From: Porodaedalea pini
Lineage: Eukaryota; Basidiomycota; Agaricomycetes; Hymenochaetales; Hymenochaetaceae
Assembly: GCA_002794775.1 (NCBI GenBank)
Contig: NBAY01000004.1
Span: 1,302,001 to 1,366,000, forward strand
Direction of reading: 5' to 3'
Length of the DNA: 64,000 bases
The notes under the pieces are model-generated. The model was not told the origin of the DNA and searched no databases. It saw only the letters and a list, made by a program, of their open reading frames with translations. Shown here one piece after another: positions 12,521-25,435 of the stretch. Made by a program: the position numbers and the translations under genes. Positions within the stretch are counted from its first letter, which is position 1, and every line of letters begins with the position of its first letter.

Positions 12521-12826
12521 CTATGCTGTCGTTGAAGTCCCATTCACTGGTTGCACGCGCTCATACAGCTCGCGTTTCCGCATGGACTCGCGTAGTTCCT
12601 CCTCACGCTGTCGCATCTTCTCTTGCCGACGCTCATCATCACGAAGCACTCCCTTGAACATCGTCTGCCGACGCGAACGAGTCAGGCCTGTGTGAACTCC
12701 GGGCTAGGACGGCGTCGCGAAAAGACTCACCTTGCGTTCAGATTGCTGCATGTAGTGCACGCCGAAGATCGTCCCTGTCGCAAAGAGCACAGAAATAGCG
12801 AGAGTGACTCGGGCAGTTTTACTCAT
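12521..12826 (-). CDS. PET117: PET117, cytochrome c oxidase assembly factor
   Basis: Small two-exon gene. Exon 1 is 12731-12826 (32 codons: MSKTARVTLAISVLFATGTI, then FGVHYMQQSERK), the intron is 12665-12730 and exon 2 is 12521-12664 (47 codons plus TAG). The 79-residue product has one N-terminal membrane/targeting segment, the VHYxQxxER motif at the exon junction and a charged helix (VLRDDERRQEKMRQREEELR), matching the Pet117 layout. Known Pet117 proteins sit at the matrix side of the inner mitochondrial membrane and couple heme A synthesis (Cox15) to Cox1 maturation. The gene starts 191 bp from the divergent ankyrin gene (ATG 13018), so the two share an upstream region. Confidence 0.85.
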
Positions 12827-13017
12827 GGCCGTTGGTACAATATAAAGGGAAGCAAGCACAGCCGCTCGCCATCGAGCTGCCGAGAGCGTGATCAGTCCTC
12901 GCGGCGAGCACGTGTAGCGCGTACCTACGCGGCGCGCTGACGGGACCGCTGTAAGGGACGTCTATCTCATTCGAAAATGCATAAAAGGGCAGCGGCAGGT
13001 GCTCAAATCCTCACGCA

Positions 13018-16000
13018 ATGGATTTCGATATCAATCGAGCTCCAGAGGCTCAGACCTTTCTCAACCACGTCGCTGCATTGCCCAAAGAACCTGGCGTGTC
13101 GTTGGACCCCGTCCTCGCATCGTCCATCCAACAAGAGTCTGAGCTCCGTCGACTCTTCGCGCAAGATCGCACGAACTCTCGCCTCGCAAAACCATACGTA
13201 GGCCTCATCAGCGTTTATGAAGCCCAAGAAGATATCGGAATTCGTTCGACTCGCGCTCGGGTTGTCAAAGTTAAAGACGACCTCTCGGCGAAACACGTCT
13301 TCCCTATTCCAGACACCAAGCGGCGTAAAGACTTCGAACCATGCGTAGTGAAGAACCTGGAAGAGTTTCAGCGGAACTGGGCGATATTTACCGAGGGTTC
13401 ACTCTCTCAGCTTACAGACTGGAACAATGTTATCGCGGCCGGTGGTTCTGTCCTAGCTTGTCTTCTGCCCTGTGATCAAACGAACAAGGAGTCGAGAAGG
13501 GCAATCCGCAAGTTTTATCACTCGTCAGCGTATCCAACTTCGGACATCGATCTCTTTCTCTGGGGCCTTACTCCCGAGCAGGTGAGCAGATATTCTACAG
13601 TGCATGTGTATGGCACGGTATTAACACATCTCAGGCCGAGGTGAAGATAAATCAAATATATGAAGCGGTGCGCGACTCTGTCCCCTGGGATGTAACTTGC
13701 GTCCGAACCAAGCATGCTATCTCTATTCATTGTATGTACCTTTTTTTTTTGGTGTTCAACGCCCACAATTACTGACCAGTTCGCAGCGCAATACCCATAT
13801 CGCTCTGTGCAGATCGTTCTTCGCCTGTGGGTCTGCATGTATCTATCCTTCGATCCAAACGAAACTAACAATAAAGATAAAGGTATCATTCGCCTGCAGA
13901 GATCCTAGCTGGCTTCGACGTAGACGCGCCATGCGTTGCTTACGATGGCTCGCGTATCCTCGCGAACCCGCGCTCCATCGTTGCGCTTATGCGCCAAGCA
14001 AACACAGTCGACGTGACGCGCCGTTCGCCGTCGTATGAGATCCGGCTCGCAAAATACGCCTCTCGGGGCTTTGAAGTTCACGTCCCCGACCTTAGGCGAT
14101 CTGACGTGGATCCAACCGTAAATCACTTCCGCGTCCTACACTTGGTCTTTACCTCCTTAACAAAGCGATGCTTAGATCTTCGAGCGTTCGCTGAACCGTA
14201 TCACAGGCCTCGCGCGCCTACTTGTACTCGAAAAGCTCGCGAAACCGGAGGCGCGCATCTCCTATCTTGAGTCACGACGTGACCTCCGCAGCCGCGTGAA
14301 GAACAATACGATCTACACGCGCCGGAAGCGCCGGAAGCGCAAGGGTGACCTCAAAGCAGAAGAGGAAATTGCTGGACTCGATATGAATGACTATGACGTT
14401 GCGTCTCTGCACATACCCTATGGTCCCGGCTGGACTGCAAAGCGCATCGAGAAACTTGTTTATCAGACCTATCTAGGCATGAATTGTAAGCCGTATTGTC
14501 TACATTCTCTGAAGAAAAGGCATTGATGAAAAATTTAGCCACTTTCAACCCAGAGAACAAGGACAGGCGACTTCACCGTCATGTAGCTTTCTTCGGCACC
14601 ATGAAAGAATGCGTTGAGGATCTGTGCGAGTACTGCCCCGAGCCAGAGAACGACGAGGAGAAGACACTCCAGGAAGAAGAGGACAAACAGTATATTCGCG
14701 GCCGAATTTCGTTAGTTACTACTGGCAGATAATTATCAAATGTATCGACTGATAGGCGTTTTCTCAGATTTATTAAAGAGGATCCCGGACGCCAGAGCAT
14801 GACCGGGAGCTTCAATCCCATCGACATCGGCGAGTGGAGCGAGCTTGCATATCTGGGACCCACCGAGAAACTCTTCGTAGCCATCGCGGCCAAGGACCGA
14901 AGCGCCGTTCAACAACTACTCGCCTCGGGAGAAGTCGATGTCAATCGCCGGGACCACGTTGGGCGCACAGCGCTGCAACTTGGCGCGTTCTGTGCTGCTA
15001 CGGACATCTGCGCGGACCTTGTTGATGCGGGTGCACGCCTGACGCCGCGTCTCGCAGATGGCCGCACGGCGCTGCATCTCGCGGCACAGATGGACATGTC
15101 GGCTCTTGTAGAGAAGATGCTCGTGCGTAGCACGCAGAATGCGGAGAAAGCGAAGGAGGCGGAAGAGGCCAAAGCCAAAGCCACTGCAGAGAAGAACAGT
15201 GAGATAGCCGTGGATGCAGAGGACGAGAATGCCGATGAAGATAGCGATGTGGAAAGGCCGAGCAGCGAAGATGACTGGTCCTCGGAAGAGGATGATAAGG
15301 GCAAGACTAAAGAGGCGAGGAAAGGTAGTGATGTTGAAAAGAATCAGCCCCATGCAGACGCAGATATTCCGGAAGACAACGCCGAGCTGCCGGACGTCCT
15401 CGATGTCAATCTTACGGACTGGGATCTTGCCTTTTCTCCCCTCGACTACGCCATCATCTCTGGCTCGAAGGGTTCCGTGCAGGCGCTGCTGAACGCCGGA
15501 GCGGATCCGAAACTTGCAACAAAGGCGAAGGATCACAGCGCGCATGTTTTCCACCCGCTTTCCCTGACGGTCCTGATTTCGGACGACTCACATGCGGAGG
15601 AAATTATTGATCAGCTCATTCGTGCGGGTGCGAGCTCCGCGCAAGCAGACGAGCGGCTCTTCTCTGTCTTTCACTCGCTTGTGCTTTCGGGAAGGACACG
15701 CCTTGTGGAGAAGATTCTGCGCTCGGATCCAAGCGCGAATGCCGCGCTCAATGTACCACTCGTCAGCCAAAGGCAAAATATGATATGTCCACTCGTGTCT
15801 GCCATTGGAAAGGGCTTTTACTCTGTTGCGGTCCTCTTGCTAGGTTATGGGGCAAAAAGTGAGCATGTCTCCGGAGGATTTGCAGAAGGTGAATAATATG
15901 ATGTGCGTCTGTTGTTTGATTCGTCTGTTTGGTTTGATTATGACTTTTTTAATGAATGTTTGCAGGCCAAATATAAACCGCGGCTGGTACTATCCTAGCC

Positions 16001-19000
16001 AGATACCACATGAGCTCGACTATCTCAAGGAGGTCTATCTTCCGGTCGAGACTGCGCTTGCATGTCAAAATTACATTGCAAACTTACTTATCAAGCTTGG
16101 AGCTCAGGTGTCCATCCCGATCAACTTGTATTTCGAAAGCGGGCACTATCTAGAGGAAAGCCGTCTGAGCCTGCTTGAATGCGTCACCAAGAAGGTCGAG
16201 AAATTGGAGGATGAGCTCGAGAAGCTCAAGAAGAACACTGACACTCAAAATCTCGAGTTTGCGGAAAACCCGAAGACTTTTGCGGAGCTGCGCAAGACAG
16301 TACAAGGCAGGCTGGAACTATTCAAGAAAGAAAAGGTTGATGATGTGTCGAGTGGCGCTTCAACCTTATTCAAACAAAACAGACTCAGAGACGAGCAGAG
16401 GAGACGTGCGCTGACCTTCTTTCAAGAAATGAAAGGTCTCCTCGAGTGTGTCGGGGCGAAGACGTACAGGGATATCATTGGAGACTACCCGGATGCTCCG
16501 GCGCCTTCAGCGCCTCCGATAAGAGCCTCGAAGGATGAAGCGAAACAAACAGATCGAACACAATACCGGTTTGTCAACCAGTTGAGTTGGGATAGAGAAG
16601 TTGTTCTTCCCCACCTGCTGAACCAATATGATGCGTTGTTCGAAGCATGCTGGATGGGAAACAACGCACGTATTGAGGAGCTCTGTCTTCCTCTGAAGGC
16701 CAGCAAGTCAGGGAGGCCGCCGATCCGGATCACAGTCGAGACACAGGCTAACTCGAGCGGAGGAATACATACGCCTCTTTCTGTCGCTATTCTTGGTCGT
16801 AAATGGGACACTGCTCGAGTCGTCCTCGCCGTTACAATTGCGCAGCACAAGCCAAAAGAAGGGACTGGTAATGAACAGGTAACCACGCGAAGTTTCATCA
16901 TCGGTGAGTAAACTCCTTCTTTGTCATGTATTACACCAACGACGTCTTTGCTCTTGATATGCGTAGATTCCGACTCAGGCTCAGACTCAGACTCAGACGT
17001 CGGCACTGTTCGTGGTTCTGATGACGATGATATGGATGTGGATGCAAGCGGAGTGGGGATGATCACCGACTTGGCCACTCGAGATTCCGCAGTACAATGC
17101 AATGTCTCCCCCCAAATCTTGGTCAATTGTCCGGTTTCTGGCCGTGTTCGTCGCGACGGTCGAGAAATCATCCCAGATGGTCCGGTGGCATCCCAGGCGT
17201 GCTACGACAACGACTCAGAAGCATTCATCAACATTTACGATATGATGCAGCAGCTTCCTGGACCGCAGGAGCTTACTATGGAGTGCATGTTCGGCGCATT
17301 CGAAAGTGATTCACCGGAGCTCGTAGACGAGATCATCAGACGCACCGGACTCGGTATAGACTTAGGCCAACTTGTTGCTTCTGAAAATGATGCACAACCA
17401 GTCGAGAATCTAAGCAAGCTCTACCTTGGGTTGACCGTTCACGGGAAGAAGCGCAAGGATCTGGCTCGGTACGTCGACGGACATCGCTCCGACACGAACA
17501 TCAAAGATATTCCATTGCTTTGGTTCGCCATTGAGCATAACGCGAAGAAAGTCATTGATTATCTTAGCGGCTCTGGGCCTCTAGCCGCATATCGATATTA
17601 CGCGACGACCAAATCCAGTGAGCAAGCAGAAAGCTTACGTAGGCTCCAGGATCTCGACAAACAGATGCCGAAACTGTTCGGCATTCTACAAAATAGCAGA
17701 GGAGAGAATGCCTTGACAGCAGTGATTGTCAGTGGTGCGGAGAAAGAAAAGCTGTCTCTTGCGAAACAGATTCTGGCTCTGTTCCCCGCGCAAAAGTATT
17801 TGCAGTCTTCGTAAGCCCTTTGATCTCTTTTGATATACTCAGTGTTAAAGGGTTATAACAAAAAGGCTTGCTTTCACTGGGTGGACGCCGATGCACCTCG
17901 CCACTGCGGAGAATCTCGAACCGGCATTCCTCGACTTCCTATTTTCAAACGGAATTTCAGCGGAGCATACTGACAAACACGGGTATGTTCGCTTCTTGTA
18001 CAGTGCATTCTGATGCTTATTGAACAAATGTCAGCATGAACATTTACTACTTCGTGTGTCGCCTCGGCCATTTGGATCTGCTGAAGTATTTCCTTGAGAA
18101 GCTTCCTCAAGATGTCAGCTCGCGTCTTCTCAAACAGACGTCGAGGCGGTCAGGGGAGACGGCAAGTAGATCTCGTTTCTGGATGTCTACATTGCTCTTA
18201 ACCCATTTTCATGACAGCCGATAATGACCGCTGTACTGAATGGAGAACGCGCAATCGTCGATGTGCTGCTGCAGTCAGGATTTGAGGCAGTGAAAGAATG
18301 TCTGACCATACGGGATGCGAAAGGATCCATGCCATTACACGCTGCCGTGCGCAGTGGCTTTGCAAAGATCGCATCCTCACTCATCGCAGCAGCGCCTGAC
18401 TCGGAAGCAATTTATTGCGAGAATGGGGTGGGCGAGACACCACTGGAGACTGCCTGCGCCAAATGGCTCATTGACATGACACGTGAAGGTTATGAGGTTG
18501 ACTCCCTCCCCCATAATGCCCGTCTCCAGACAATGCACTATGGCTCTGCGATGACAGAACCCAGTCCACCCGACGCGCATAAGCTCACCACGGAGATCGA
18601 TCTTATCAAGACTGTTCAGGCGAATTTACTTCGAGATGGGAAGCTGACGACTAACACGAAGCTCAAGGATGCGCTTGATACATTCATACCGTATCTTGTT
18701 GAGAAACGTGACGCAGAAGCTAACTTGGCCGCGATTCCCGAGGAGGAGAAGCTTAGGGACCACTGCGATCATACGGAGACGTTTGAGGTAGTGTCTGCAG
18801 CTGTCTCTGCGACTCCCGGCCAGCGACGTCTCGTACACCTTATCGATGTCCAACGTTCTGTTCAAAGCTCACTCGAAAAAGCCGGTCGCGAACCCACTTA
18901 TGAAGACGGAGACGGCTATCGCCATAGGCGGAGATTCTTGAAGGGTGAAGAAATCCCTGATGAAGTGGAAGCGGAAGTACGTGAGAGGCGTGAACAATGG

Positions 19001-19054
19001 AATGGGATCCTCGGAAGAAGCTGGAAGCTCCGTAACCTAGGGAGTTTCTTTTAA
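13018..19054 (+). CDS. Large ankyrin-repeat protein with N-terminal nucleotidyltransferase-like motif
   Basis: About 12 exons, roughly 1,800 residues, ATG 13018, stop 19052-19054. The N-terminal exon has NNVIAAGGSVLACLL and, about 33 residues later, PTSDIDLFLWGL: a GG(S)...DxD pattern as in pol-beta-fold nucleotidyltransferases, with unusually wide spacing. It is followed by SQYPYRSVQIVLRLY and HSPAEILAGFDVDAP (short exons spliced at 13826/13883). From about 14860 there are ankyrin repeats (VGRTALQLGAFCAATDICAD; DGRTALHLAAQMDMSALVE), interrupted by an acidic region (15150-15390), a coiled coil near 16185-16400 (VEKLEDELEKLKKN) and more repeats (TPMHLATAE; AKGSMPLHAAVRSG) to ..NLGSFF. The frame breaks once, at an A5 run (15854-15858): reading through needs one base fewer. 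Function unknown. Confidence 0.8.
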
Positions 19055-19713
19055 TAATACGTACGGCATATATCACGAATGTAGCAGCTTGAAGCGCCCA
19101 GACTATAGCAAGTTTGATTCAGCCATTACGAGATCTTCGTTGCGAGCACTATTTTTGCTCTTTCATAAATCTGTCCTCACGTGCCTTTCAGCGCGACGCG
19201 ACGCGCTGGGTATTCACGCTCCGCTTCAATCTTCTCCATTACGAATTCCGCATCTGGGAATGAAATTATGTCATATGTCAAGCTGAAATTTGATAAGCGC
19301 TGCCTCTTGTAATATTGAAAAGGACCAGCCCTGGAGTTCCCGGCGAAGCCGGGAACTCCGCTGGCCATCAATCCGAGTTTTTTAGGCATTGCTTAATCTG
19401 AGTTTTTTTGTTTCTTCAGATTTAATTAATGCAATTTCTCACTCTAAAAGCTATACCTATTCAAAGTTCCTTGCTGGCCATCAGTCTAAGCTCTTAGAAC
19501 AATGCTTCATCTTAGTTCACATGATTCTTCAATTGCAAAACTATATATCTCATATACACATGCTTGAAAGCAATCTGAATTTTTATTGTATGACATTCTA
19601 TTTACAACAAAACCTCACTAAGTACAAAATTAGTTGTTGGGAACCTGAAGATAGAGTAAGTCTCTTTCAATGGAGAGACATAGTGCATAATACCTGCTTC
19701 TCATGTCTTCATT
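19055..19713. other. Intergenic, AT-richer toward the right
   Basis: 3' flank of the ankyrin gene. From about 19370 the sequence turns AT-rich and lacks the codon bias of the genes to the left. A 113-codon open frame (19389-19730) runs across the element boundary and has no recognisable domain, so it was not called. Confidence 0.45.
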
Positions 19714-19715
19714 TA

Positions 19716-20564
19716 CAGCCTTTTTCATAAGTCCTGCGACACGTGCATGTCACGTGAAGTGAGCCGCGTCAGAGCCAAAGTGTCGAAAAATTAGAATGAA
19801 TGCCTATTTTCTCTGTGAATTCTGCACAGAACCTGCTCATTAAGTACTCAAAAAAAAGGCACGGTTCTCAGGAGCAGAAATATGTAAAATAGGGAGCAAT
19901 ACATTGACTGTGTAGGTGGGTGGAGATCAAACAAGTGCAGCTGGTCTGTTCTCTCACCCATTTCCACCGAGATTCAAAAATTATGGCTCCCCTAAATATA
20001 CCTATAAAATTCTTTCCTGTGTCTGTAAATTAAGTATATGACTATATCAACATCTCCTGAAAGTTTGAAGCCAATCCATTCAGTATTCATGGTGCAGCAG
20101 CAAGATTTGTGTTCTACTTCAAGCTCTTTCCACTCTCCTTTTCTCACAACAGGTCTTGCAGAGTAGAACACAAATCTTGCTGCTGCACTATGAATACTGA
20201 ATGGATTGGCTTCAAACTTGCAGGAGCTGTTGGTATAATCATATACTTAATTTACAGACACAGGAAAGAATTTTATAGGTATATTTAGGGGAGCCATAAT
20301 TTTTGAATCTCGGTGGAAATGGGTGAGAGAACAGACCAGCTGCACTTGTTTGATCTCCACCCACCTACACAGTCAATGTATTGCTCCCTATTTTACATAT
20401 TTCTGCTCCTGAGAACCGTGCCTTTTTTTTGAGTACTTAATGAGCAGGTTCTGTGCAGAATTCACAGAGAAAATAGGCATTCATTCTAATTTTTCGACAC
20501 TTTGGCTCTGACGCGGCTCACTTCACGTGACATGCACGTGTCGCAGGACTTATGAAAAAGGCTG
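19716..20564. mobile_element. Fold-back MITE (849 bp), copy 1 of the CAGCC family
   Basis: Nearly the whole element is an inverted repeat: an arm of about 415 bp, a short asymmetric centre near 20140 and the mirrored arm. It begins CAGCCTTTTTCATAAGTCC, ends with the reverse complement and is flanked by TA on both sides (19714-19715, 20565-20566), the target duplication of Tc1/mariner elements. It has no coding capacity. Its arm matches the outer ~450 bp of the 11.2-kb element at 35184-46418. If transcribed it would form a long hairpin. Confidence 0.92.
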
Positions 20565-20566
20565 TA

Positions 20567-21494
20567 AAATAGAAAGGATAGATACTATGTTAGGACACCT
20601 TATATTATATTCATAAAAGGCTATAAGTGTAGGCCTGCCAGAGTATTCTCACTACTTCTAACATGTTGCTGACTTCCTATACATCATGACTTGACTCTGA
20701 TGTATTGAGTGTCTGACATTCCAAGATACAACCTCTGAAACACAACCATGTAGCTGTACTACAATTATGAGGAGTCTAAGTCTGAGACTCAGTGGGAGCC
20801 TCCAGACCTTTGGAGTCTGACACATCATGTTCAGTTCATGCCCTTTTCACATTCTCTTTACTGCCCAACTCATCCAAAGCTTATATGCACTTATACTGAG
20901 TTGTGCTATGTATAGTCTGGCATGAGCCAGGCCAATGATTTACATATTCTGAGAGTAATTCTCAATAGACTCCAATTGGTTGATTTTCTACTGAAATTTA
21001 TTTTATAATACACATGGAGAAGATAGCAGAATATTTTTCTAATTGACTTATTTTTGCAGCATTTTTCCTAACTTTTTCATATGAGGAATGAGTCATTTGA
21101 GCTCAAAGTATAAAATTGATTGTAGATGATTTGCATGCTGCTGCTTTAGAATTACCACTTTTAGCCATCAAATTTTTGAAAGAAGAGCATGATTTAATTA
21201 AATTAAAATTTCCCTAATTTTTGCGATTTTATTCATATTTTTACAATTTTATTCATATGGGAAATGAGTTGATTGAGCCTACAGAGCGGTCTGCTCACGG
21301 ATGTGTGCCCATGTGCAGACATCATGTGATGATCTGCAATGTTGCCGCTTTGAGCCATCAAAAGTTTCGGAGCTGGCCGGAGCAGGAGCATGTAGGTGAC
21401 AACTAAAGAAGGAAAAAAGAAGCATCAAAAACATTGAAAGTCCGAATTTAGTCAGCATGTGGCTGTGTCGAAAGTAGGGGTTGCGTTTGTATAT
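20567..21494. other. AT-rich intergenic stretch
   Basis: AT-rich DNA between two MITEs, without a supported gene. Short repeated phrases such as ttttattcatat (about 21230-21260) occur, but no element ends were found. Confidence 0.4.
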
Positions 21495-21496
21495 TA

Positions 21497-22091
21497 AGGT
21501 AGGGAAAGTATAAACTCGACCAACCAAGTCACGTCACTGTCACGATCCCTGAGCACAGCATTTACCCCATTTGGAAGGACCCTAACGGCAAAAATCTCAA
21601 AGGATCCAAGATCAACTTTCTAACTTCTAAAAAATTCCTTCCATAATTCACTGAGCTTGTCTCCTGTAAGCTCTTGCATACATTTACAAGCATCAAGAAG
21701 AGTTCATTGGAATTCTTTTGAGGTTCAGACAAACTTACCAAATGTGGCACATGGCAAATATGTTATGAATTATGTAATTACATAAGATATTCCCTTATTT
21801 GGAGCGGAAAAATATTCAGTCCAGAAAATTGAGTTGTATCCAGAAGCCTGGAAATGCAATTCTATGGTGTTTGACAAAAGCAACTTTTTTCCTTAAATAG
21901 TAAGCCCTAAACTCAATATTCAGAAAAAATAAATCCATACATCTGTAGCCACAGATGTCCTCTAAAGTTCTATGAGAATGAAAGATGCATTTGTGATGTT
22001 GTGTTGAAGCAATTGAGCTCGACACCGTGTGCCACCCAATAAGGCAAGTAGGGTTGCGTCACGGTTGGTCGAGTTTATACTTTCCCTACCT
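21497..22091. mobile_element. MITE (595 bp) with ~29-bp TIRs, TA-flanked
   Basis: The left end AGGTAGGGAAAGTATAAACT (continuing CGACCAACC) at 21497 is matched by its reverse complement ending at 22091. TA dinucleotides flank both ends (21495-21496, 22092-22093). The interior has no open frame of note. TIR sequence and length differ from the CAGCC family, so this is a separate non-autonomous Tc1/mariner-type family. No autonomous partner is visible in the window. Confidence 0.8.
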
Positions 22092-22567
22092 TAAGATTTC
22101 ACGAAACGTGGACTTATCAATAAAGTCTGTTGATTGTAATACAGCGTTGGCACATGCAGGTATACGAAAAGAGCATGAAGGGACGGAATGTATGAAGGTG
22201 GAACGAATGCCGAGCAAGTAAAAGAAAGGAACCAGAAATGGAGCGCAACTATATCACACAAAAAGGACAGAGGCCGATCCATTAAAAAACGATAGAAAAG
22301 AGGGGAAATCTGCGGGAATAGCGATTGGATGAGGTGTGAAGCATTGAGACGATAATGAAACCAGACGGCATATAATAACGATACAGCGCGAGCAAGCAAC
22401 CTAAGTTTACCAGCGATAGAATGGACCCAACGACGAGTTGATGGACAAAGCAAACAAAAACAAAAAAGGGAACAATTTGCTGCCGGAAGAATGACAAGGT
22501 GGCCAGCACTGAGAGGAAACGAAGCGCCTGGTCCTTGGAAGTACCCAGCAGTACTGCACAGCGAGCA
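22092..22567. other. 3' flank of the Ubc2-like gene
   Basis: Non-coding stretch between the MITE and the stop codon of the Ubc2-like gene. A minus-strand frame of 120 codons (22091-22453) is hydrophobic and low in similarity to anything recognised; it was not called. Confidence 0.4.
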
Positions 22568-25124
22568 TTATACTACAGCCGTCCGCTGATGTGCTTGAGC
22601 CGGCGGAGGAAATGCCGAGGACATTGGCGACACCTGGTTGCCGATACCGCCGAGGGGAGCATTGCCGTCCGATGCAGCATAACGGAAGTCCGAGTCAAGT
22701 GCAACCTGCGTAGCCAATGAACCGTTCGCTGGCACTGATGTTGATGGCGTAGAGGGAACCTGCCCCACACTGGCCACTTTCCCAATGAACCACGACTGAC
22801 GAAGGACTCAGCAAGTGAGCTATGATACAAAACTAAAGTCGAGACTGACCGGTACCCAGCCACGGTCTCCACCCTCTTCTTTAACAGCCTGCAAAGGACG
22901 AAACTGGGTCAGCAGCTCCTCATGCTAAAGCACAGCTAACTCACATAGGACCAATGATTATACCGTTTGAAGACACGAAGCAAGTCATCCTTTATTAGAT
23001 CTAGCTCCTCCTCGCCTTTCTTTCTATAGTCCATGAGAGCGACACCGGGGAAGCTGGTCGAAAGAATGCTGAGTGGCAGAATTGGTGTCCTGGATGCGGG
23101 AGATGAAGGGGGAGAACCATTTGCAGAAGCACGCGCAGCGTTGGCTTCGGCAATGGCTGATGCGACGGGGACGTTTGTCTCGAGAAGACAGCCAGCAGGC
23201 ACCCACCCTTGCTTGCTCGTATCGGTATCGACGATCCCATTCCCTGATGGGTCCCGCTGGACAACCCACCACCCTCGGGCCCGTGAGAGAATAATGAAGG
23301 TGTCCCCTCTGACGAGCGCATTCATGATCTGCGCAAAGAAATAAGAACAGGAGCACTCACACAACTACGTCAAATTCGTCTTCTTGCTCCGCCATGTACG
23401 GGTATATGGCCACGGCATACGAGATGCCCGAGATAGTTTCTTGACGCGCCGCACTTGCCGACGCTTCTGCATTCTCGGTTTCATTTGCGCCCCCGCCCGA
23501 TCCCGGGCCCGACCCTGAAGCGCCACCAACGGGAGCACGGTATTTGTTCGCATCTGCGCCAAGTTCGTCAAGTTTGTCCTTTTGCTCTGTCGCAGGAGAC
23601 ATGAGTTCTGGCCACGATGATTGTCCATTTGACATGGGATTAGGGGGAGTAGTCGTGTTGAGCTTCGTCGGTCTCGACATAGAACGGCTATGAGAGTGCG
23701 CCTGTGACGGTCGGACGGTTGATGAGGACTCCGACGCTTTTCGTGCGGCATGCTTTTGTTGAGCCACTACGATGGGCGACCGAATGTCCTTTATGTGCTT
23801 GAGCATGAAAACTGGATTCTTCTTCGCATCTTTGAGTTTCTGGAAGAGGAGAAGCGGCTTCTCATCGTAACTCAGGCAGCGTTCTGTAGTGGACAGTTTG
23901 AGTTATCAACACACTTCGGCATAGAGTCATTGACGCACCAGTTTGCCCATAACAAATAAACATCGCGTAATTTTGCCAGTCATCATTATTGATTTTGTAT
24001 TTCTTGAGAGCTGCCGGAAGCACTTTCCAGGCCGGGTCTTCCAAACTCACTTTGAAGCTCTTGAGGTTGTCAGAGGAGGTACTAATGCTCGTGGGAGGAT
24101 TGGTGCTCGGTGGGTCTGGTCGCGCCGTCAACTGTCTGTTTGTCTGGTTTGCTAACACTCCACCAGTATCCGGAGACGTGGTCGCTGCGCCGTGGCTCCC
24201 CTGACGCGATGGCGTAGCACGGTCATAGCTTGCATGATATGACGGGGGCTGGGTAGACCGCCCGTTCGACATATCATACTCGGACTTCTGAGGCGAGGGA
24301 TGTGGAGATTCCGTGTGCACCGCACTTGCCTCCTGTTTCGTTGGCGAGCGCGCCCCCCTGAACTGCGCCCACTTGAACGAAGGCTGCTTCCGCACCGCGC
24401 GATCATCGCTCTGCATGAGAATAACGTCAGCACTCAGCACTCAGCACCCGGCTACAGCAGCAGTAATTTCGCAAGGCAACTCACCGGGCCCGGGCGACTC
24501 TGGCCCGTCATTCGCAAAAGTTCTTCCATGCATTGGTTCAAATTATCGTTTAGTCGCTTGTTTTCGTCCTCCACGACACGCAAGCGCTCCCCTGCACGTC
24601 CAATTCCGTAGCCATAGCAGAGAATGTGAGTAGACGAATGGTTGAATCGCGCACGCCAAAAGCAAAGACGCACCCTGCTCCTTCACCACATCATGCAAGC
24701 GGTTGATAGTGATAGGTTCCTCGAGATCGTCCAGCTCAGCTAGGGAGACATAATCAATGTTATTTGAAATGAATGTTCGAGTTTAGAAACTCACATGGGG
24801 GCACGTATTGCCCCGGCTCTATCTCGACGCCATGAGCGAGCTTGACTTGATAGACGGCTTTGAGAATCGCGAGTCGCTGTCCAATCGTTGCTATCCCAAT
24901 CTCCTTGAGTGACTCCGCATCGAGCTGCGATAGAATGTCACCCGCAATATGGTGTTCTGTATATCACCGAGGTCAGCAGGTGTTACACAGACGGTAATGC
25001 AGTGAATCGCATGCGACGCACCGCGTATCTGCGCCTCGTATTGCGGGTATCCAAGCTTTGAGAGCCATAGGTGGACGTCGTGTTCGTCCCAGTCGAGAAT
25101 GTTGCCCCGCATATCCATGGCCAT
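22568..25124 (-). CDS. ubc2: Ubc2/Ste50-like MAPK-pathway adaptor (SAM-RA-SH3-SH3)
   Basis: The ATG at 25124 (MAMDMRGNILDWDEHDVHLW) starts a SAM domain (WDEHDVHLWLSKLGYPQYEA ... IGIATIGQRLAILKAVYQ). A coiled-coil segment follows (RLRVVEDENKRLNDNLNQCM, about 24480-24600), then a Ser/Pro-rich linker and a Ras-association domain (LKSFKVSLEDPAWKVLPAAL .. KYKINNDDWQNYAMFICYG, about 24060-23800). After a disordered region come two SH3 domains: SYAVAIYPYMAEQEDEFDVV..GWVPAGCL (about 23420-23190) and GVALMDYRKKGEEELDLIKD..GWVPSWF. The stop is at 22568-22570. Two C-terminal SH3 domains after SAM-RA are the basidiomycete layout described for Ustilago Ubc2; ascomycete Ste50 lacks them. The family links Ras/Cdc42 and the Ste11-type MAPKKK in the mating and virulence pathway. 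Both SAM and RA look intact. Confidence 0.88.
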
Positions 25125-25435
25125 GGTGGATGAAAGCAGAGCACGCAGTAGAGCGCGCGTAGTTGGAAGCGGAGCAATGCGAATATTCGATTTATTCCGG
25201 AATTATTGAAACCGGCATTAGCCGTACAAAACCTCCCTGAAAACAGAACACGAGCCGCTGCTCCTGGGATTAATATTTTCTCTAATAAGTTCGAAACATA
25301 CATCTGCATAATAAAGAGTGCGAAATGAACAGAACAAAATGTAATACGCTACAGTATGATCAGGTTCCACGAAGATTATGTTCCGATAAAAACAGTACTG
25401 AGGAGAAAGGAAGAGATAAATAGTCCGAAGAAAGG

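Noticed and set aside
15854..15893. A very short intron explaining the ankyrin frame change
   Set aside because: The only GT..AG available is about 27 nt and leads to a stop codon; a one-base indel fits the repeat consensus better.
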